In this document: positions 62,335 through 64,000 of the stretch, one piece after another
Position numbering within the stretch: the stretch's first letter is position 1
Layout: every line of letters begins with the position of its first letter
Source: Maribacter zhoushanensis
GTDB taxonomy: Bacteria; Bacteroidota; Bacteroidia; Flavobacteriales; Flavobacteriaceae
Assembly: GCF_029350975.1 (NCBI RefSeq)
Contig: NZ_JARKMR010000004.1
Coordinates: 1 to 64,000 of the forward strand
Direction: 5' to 3'
DNA length: 64,000 nucleotides
The notes under the pieces: generated by a model
Seen by the model: only the letters and a program-made list of their open reading frames with translations
Databases searched by the model: none
Told to the model about the DNA's origin: nothing
Position numbers and translations under genes: made by a program

Positions 62335-63605
62335 TAAATATATTCAACCAATTTACGGGTGAGCTCCCTTCTACTGTACTGCTCAATATTACTTGGGGTT
62401 ATTTGCAATTCTCCTTTTTGAAATTGCTGAAACCAACTTAAAAGTACGTTTTTAAGTTCGATATCGTCAGAATACTCAAATACCTGACCGGTTTCAGTTT
62501 TAGATACAATACTAGCTACCTCCCAATTTTTAGGACCAACTCCCAAAATAGGTCTTTTTGCAGCCATATATTCAAATAATTTACCCGGTATAATACCTAT
62601 GGTATCTTGAGAATCTATCTCTACCAACAATAAAACTTGTGATGCCCTTTGATATGCCAACGCCTCTTTATGAGACACATAGCCTACAATCTTAATATAG
62701 TCTTGCAAGCCCTGTTCTGCTATTGCTGAAAGTATCTCATCACTGACCACACCTATAAAACGTAATTGTAATGCATTCTTGAAGTCCTCATTTTCTTCTA
62801 CCAAATTTGATAATACCCTCCAAAAATTCACAGGGTTTCTACCACTTAACAAAGATCCTATATGAGCAATAGTAAATTTAGAATCCAATATACTTTCTAA
62901 TGCTATATCTCCATCAAAGCCATTAGTAATAACTTGTATCGGTTTCTTTGTAATTAGCTGGAACTCTTGCTTAGTTGTATTACTGGTAACGATAATTTTA
63001 TCGGCACTATTTAAAACATCAGACTCTAATTGCTTGTGTTTCTTTTCTGCAGATGAAGTGAGTTTCAATTTCTTATGATAGCCAATAGTAGTCCACGGAT
63101 CCCGAAAATCTGCAATCCAGTTTAGTGGTTGAGCCTGCTTTAAATAATACCCAATTAAATGTACACTATGTGGTGGACCTGTAGTTATAATAGTATTTAT
63201 ACCTTCTTTTTCAAGAACATCTTTTAAAAAACTCACCGATGGTTTCACCCAAAACTTTCTGGCATCTGGTATAAAAAGATTACCACGTACCCATAATAAA
63301 GCTTCCTCAACAAAAGACTGATTTTTAGTTTGAATAATACCAGAACTAATGCGCTTAGTTTTTTTACTAGAAAATATAGAAGCTATACGGTATGGCTCTT
63401 TAATGCTATGCTTATAAATCTTTAAATCGTCTGGAATATCATGAGAGAAAGATTCATCTAAAAGCGGATAATGGGGATTCTCTGGAATATACAAAACCGG
63501 TTCAATACCAAAATCTCTAAGATACTTTACAAATTTAAGCCAACGTTGAACTCCTGGTCCGCCAGCTGGTGGCCAATAGTAGGTAATGACCAGCACCTTT
63601 CTCAT
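62334..63605 (-). CDS. GT4-family glycosyltransferase
   Basis: The 423-residue protein begins MRKVLVITYYWPPAGGPGVQ, a GT-B start with a Pro/Gly-rich acceptor loop. It carries the C-terminal donor-binding segment KIVGYVSHKEALAYQRASQV with IIPGKLFEYMAAKRPILGVG (glutamate of the E-x7-E motif). It transfers a sugar from a nucleotide donor in envelope polysaccharide synthesis. It overlaps both neighbours by one base and so is a middle gene of the operon. Confidence 0.85.
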   Translation of the reverse strand: MRKVLVITYYWPPAGGPGVQRWLKFVKYLRDFGIEPVLYIPENPHYPLLDESFSHDIPDDLKIYKHSIKEPYRIASIFSSKKTKRISSGIIQTKNQSFVEEALLWVRGNLFIPDARKFWVKPSVSFLKDVLEKEGINTIITTGPPHSVHLIGYYLKQAQPLNWIADFRDPWTTIGYHKKLKLTSSAEKKHKQLESDVLNSADKIIVTSNTTKQEFQLITKKPIQVITNGFDGDIALESILDSKFTIAHIGSLLSGRNPVNFWRVLSNLVEENEDFKNALQLRFIGVVSDEILSAIAEQGLQDYIKIVGYVSHKEALAYQRASQVLLLVEIDSQDTIGIIPGKLFEYMAAKRPILGVGPKNWEVASIVSKTETGQVFEYSDDIELKNVLLSWFQQFQKGELQITPSNIEQYSRRELTRKLVEYI

Positions 63606-64000
63606 TATGCTTCCTCTTCTTTTTTAGATCCCCAAAATGAAAAACCGAATCCACCTAAAATTACCAGTCCTAATAAAATTGTACTTGCCAAGGTAATTTT
63701 ACTACCTGTTTCAACTACTTCTGGTTCAAATTTAAATTCAATTTTATGTTCTCCTGAAGGAATTTTAAGTGCTCTTAATACATAATCCACTTTAAAGTAA
63801 TCACTTTCCTGTCCGTCAATATAGGCGTTCCAACCATTTTTATAATACATCTCTGAAAAGACGGCAACACCTTCGTTGCTATTTTTAGATGAATAAGTCA
63901 AATGATTTGGCTCGTAGTCAATCAAAGAAATGGTTGCAGTAGAATCCACTGTATATGTCAAAGGATAAATTCCTGAAAACTTATCGGTATTGACCACTGC
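63605..64000 (-). CDS. YfhO-family membrane protein, C-terminal part (runs off window)
   Basis: The visible C-terminal 130 residues include PNHLTYSSKNSNEGVAVFSE and MYYKNGWNAYIDGQES, then the last membrane helix (ILLGLVILGGFGFSFWG) and a KKEEEA tail. They match the C-terminus of YfhO-like proteins, which are large membrane glycosyltransferase-type proteins of the envelope. The 5' end lies beyond base 64,000. The gene overlaps the GT4 gene by one base. Confidence 0.75.
   Translation of the reverse strand, partial: AVVNTDKFSGIYPLTYTVDSTATISLIDYEPNHLTYSSKNSNEGVAVFSEMYYKNGWNAYIDGQESDYFKVDYVLRALKIPSGEHKIEFKFEPEVVETGSKITLASTILLGLVILGGFGFSFWGSKKEEEA

Noticed and set aside
1-64000. CRISPR array
   Set aside because: No evenly spaced short direct repeats with unique spacers were found; the repeats present are two- or three-copy palindromes.

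Overview
The window is chromosomal DNA of a marine-type member of the Bacteroidota, most likely the family Flavobacteriaceae. The evidence is low G+C, Bacteroidota-type -7 promoter boxes (TAnnTTTG, for example before uvrA and the BatA-domain gene), and family-typical genes: a YfhO protein, a BatA-domain protein, a secreted sulfatase, paired ECF sigma factors and a class III aminotransferase fused to a kinase-like domain. I cannot name a genus.

Region 1 (1-5.9 kb) is an accessory cassette zone. Small + strand genes (an outer-membrane barrel protein, small membrane proteins, an OsmC-like remnant) are separated by long foldable repeats whose arms co-vary between copies, so they resemble integron attC sites, although no integron integrase is present. 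IS110/IS1111 transposases sit in this zone. One full element (about 838-2227) and another cut by the left edge abut the repeat at the same point. A third transposase (3881-4954) is broken by an in-frame TAG.

Region 2 (6-16 kb) holds a GDSL hydrolase, the kinase-aminotransferase fusion, two small secreted proteins, an iduronate-2-sulfatase-like enzyme and a YoaK-like membrane protein. It also holds several decayed genes with in-frame stops.

Region 3 (15.9-22.6 kb) is a two-gene operon: a small M48-like zinc peptidase overlapping an 1812-residue multidomain protein (kinase-lobe-like segment, DUF4011, SF1 helicase, nuclease-like domain, WGR). It is the best candidate here for an undescribed conflict or defence system.

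Region 4 (22.7-32.7 kb) is mostly backbone: envelope proteins, a HipA-like kinase with DUF3037, adenine/adenosine deaminase, a GAF histidine kinase, and a pterin (PTPS, FolE), peroxidase and photolyase group that suggests a light or oxidative stress module.

Region 5 (33,042-42,693) is a 9.65-kb integrated element in the 3' end of tRNA-Ser(UGA). It has 15-bp direct repeats at both ends, a tyrosine integrase, an excisionase-like HTH protein, a RhuM-like regulator, a VRR-NUC-like nuclease, XRE regulators, a Panacea (SocA/DUF4065) toxin-antitoxin pair and several unknown cargo genes. The tRNA's presumed original terminator now lies 9.6 kb away and the element supplies its own.

Region 6 (42.9-64 kb) is housekeeping: a glycosyltransferase, a BatA-domain protein, a dihydroorotase-like protein that has lost its metal ligands, a carboxylesterase, an MBL hydrolase, a peroxiredoxin, endonuclease III without its Fe-S cysteines, a duplicated sigma factor/47-residue-protein pair, UvrA, RluA, an AI-2E transporter, a Wzx-like flippase, a GT4 glycosyltransferase and a partial YfhO.
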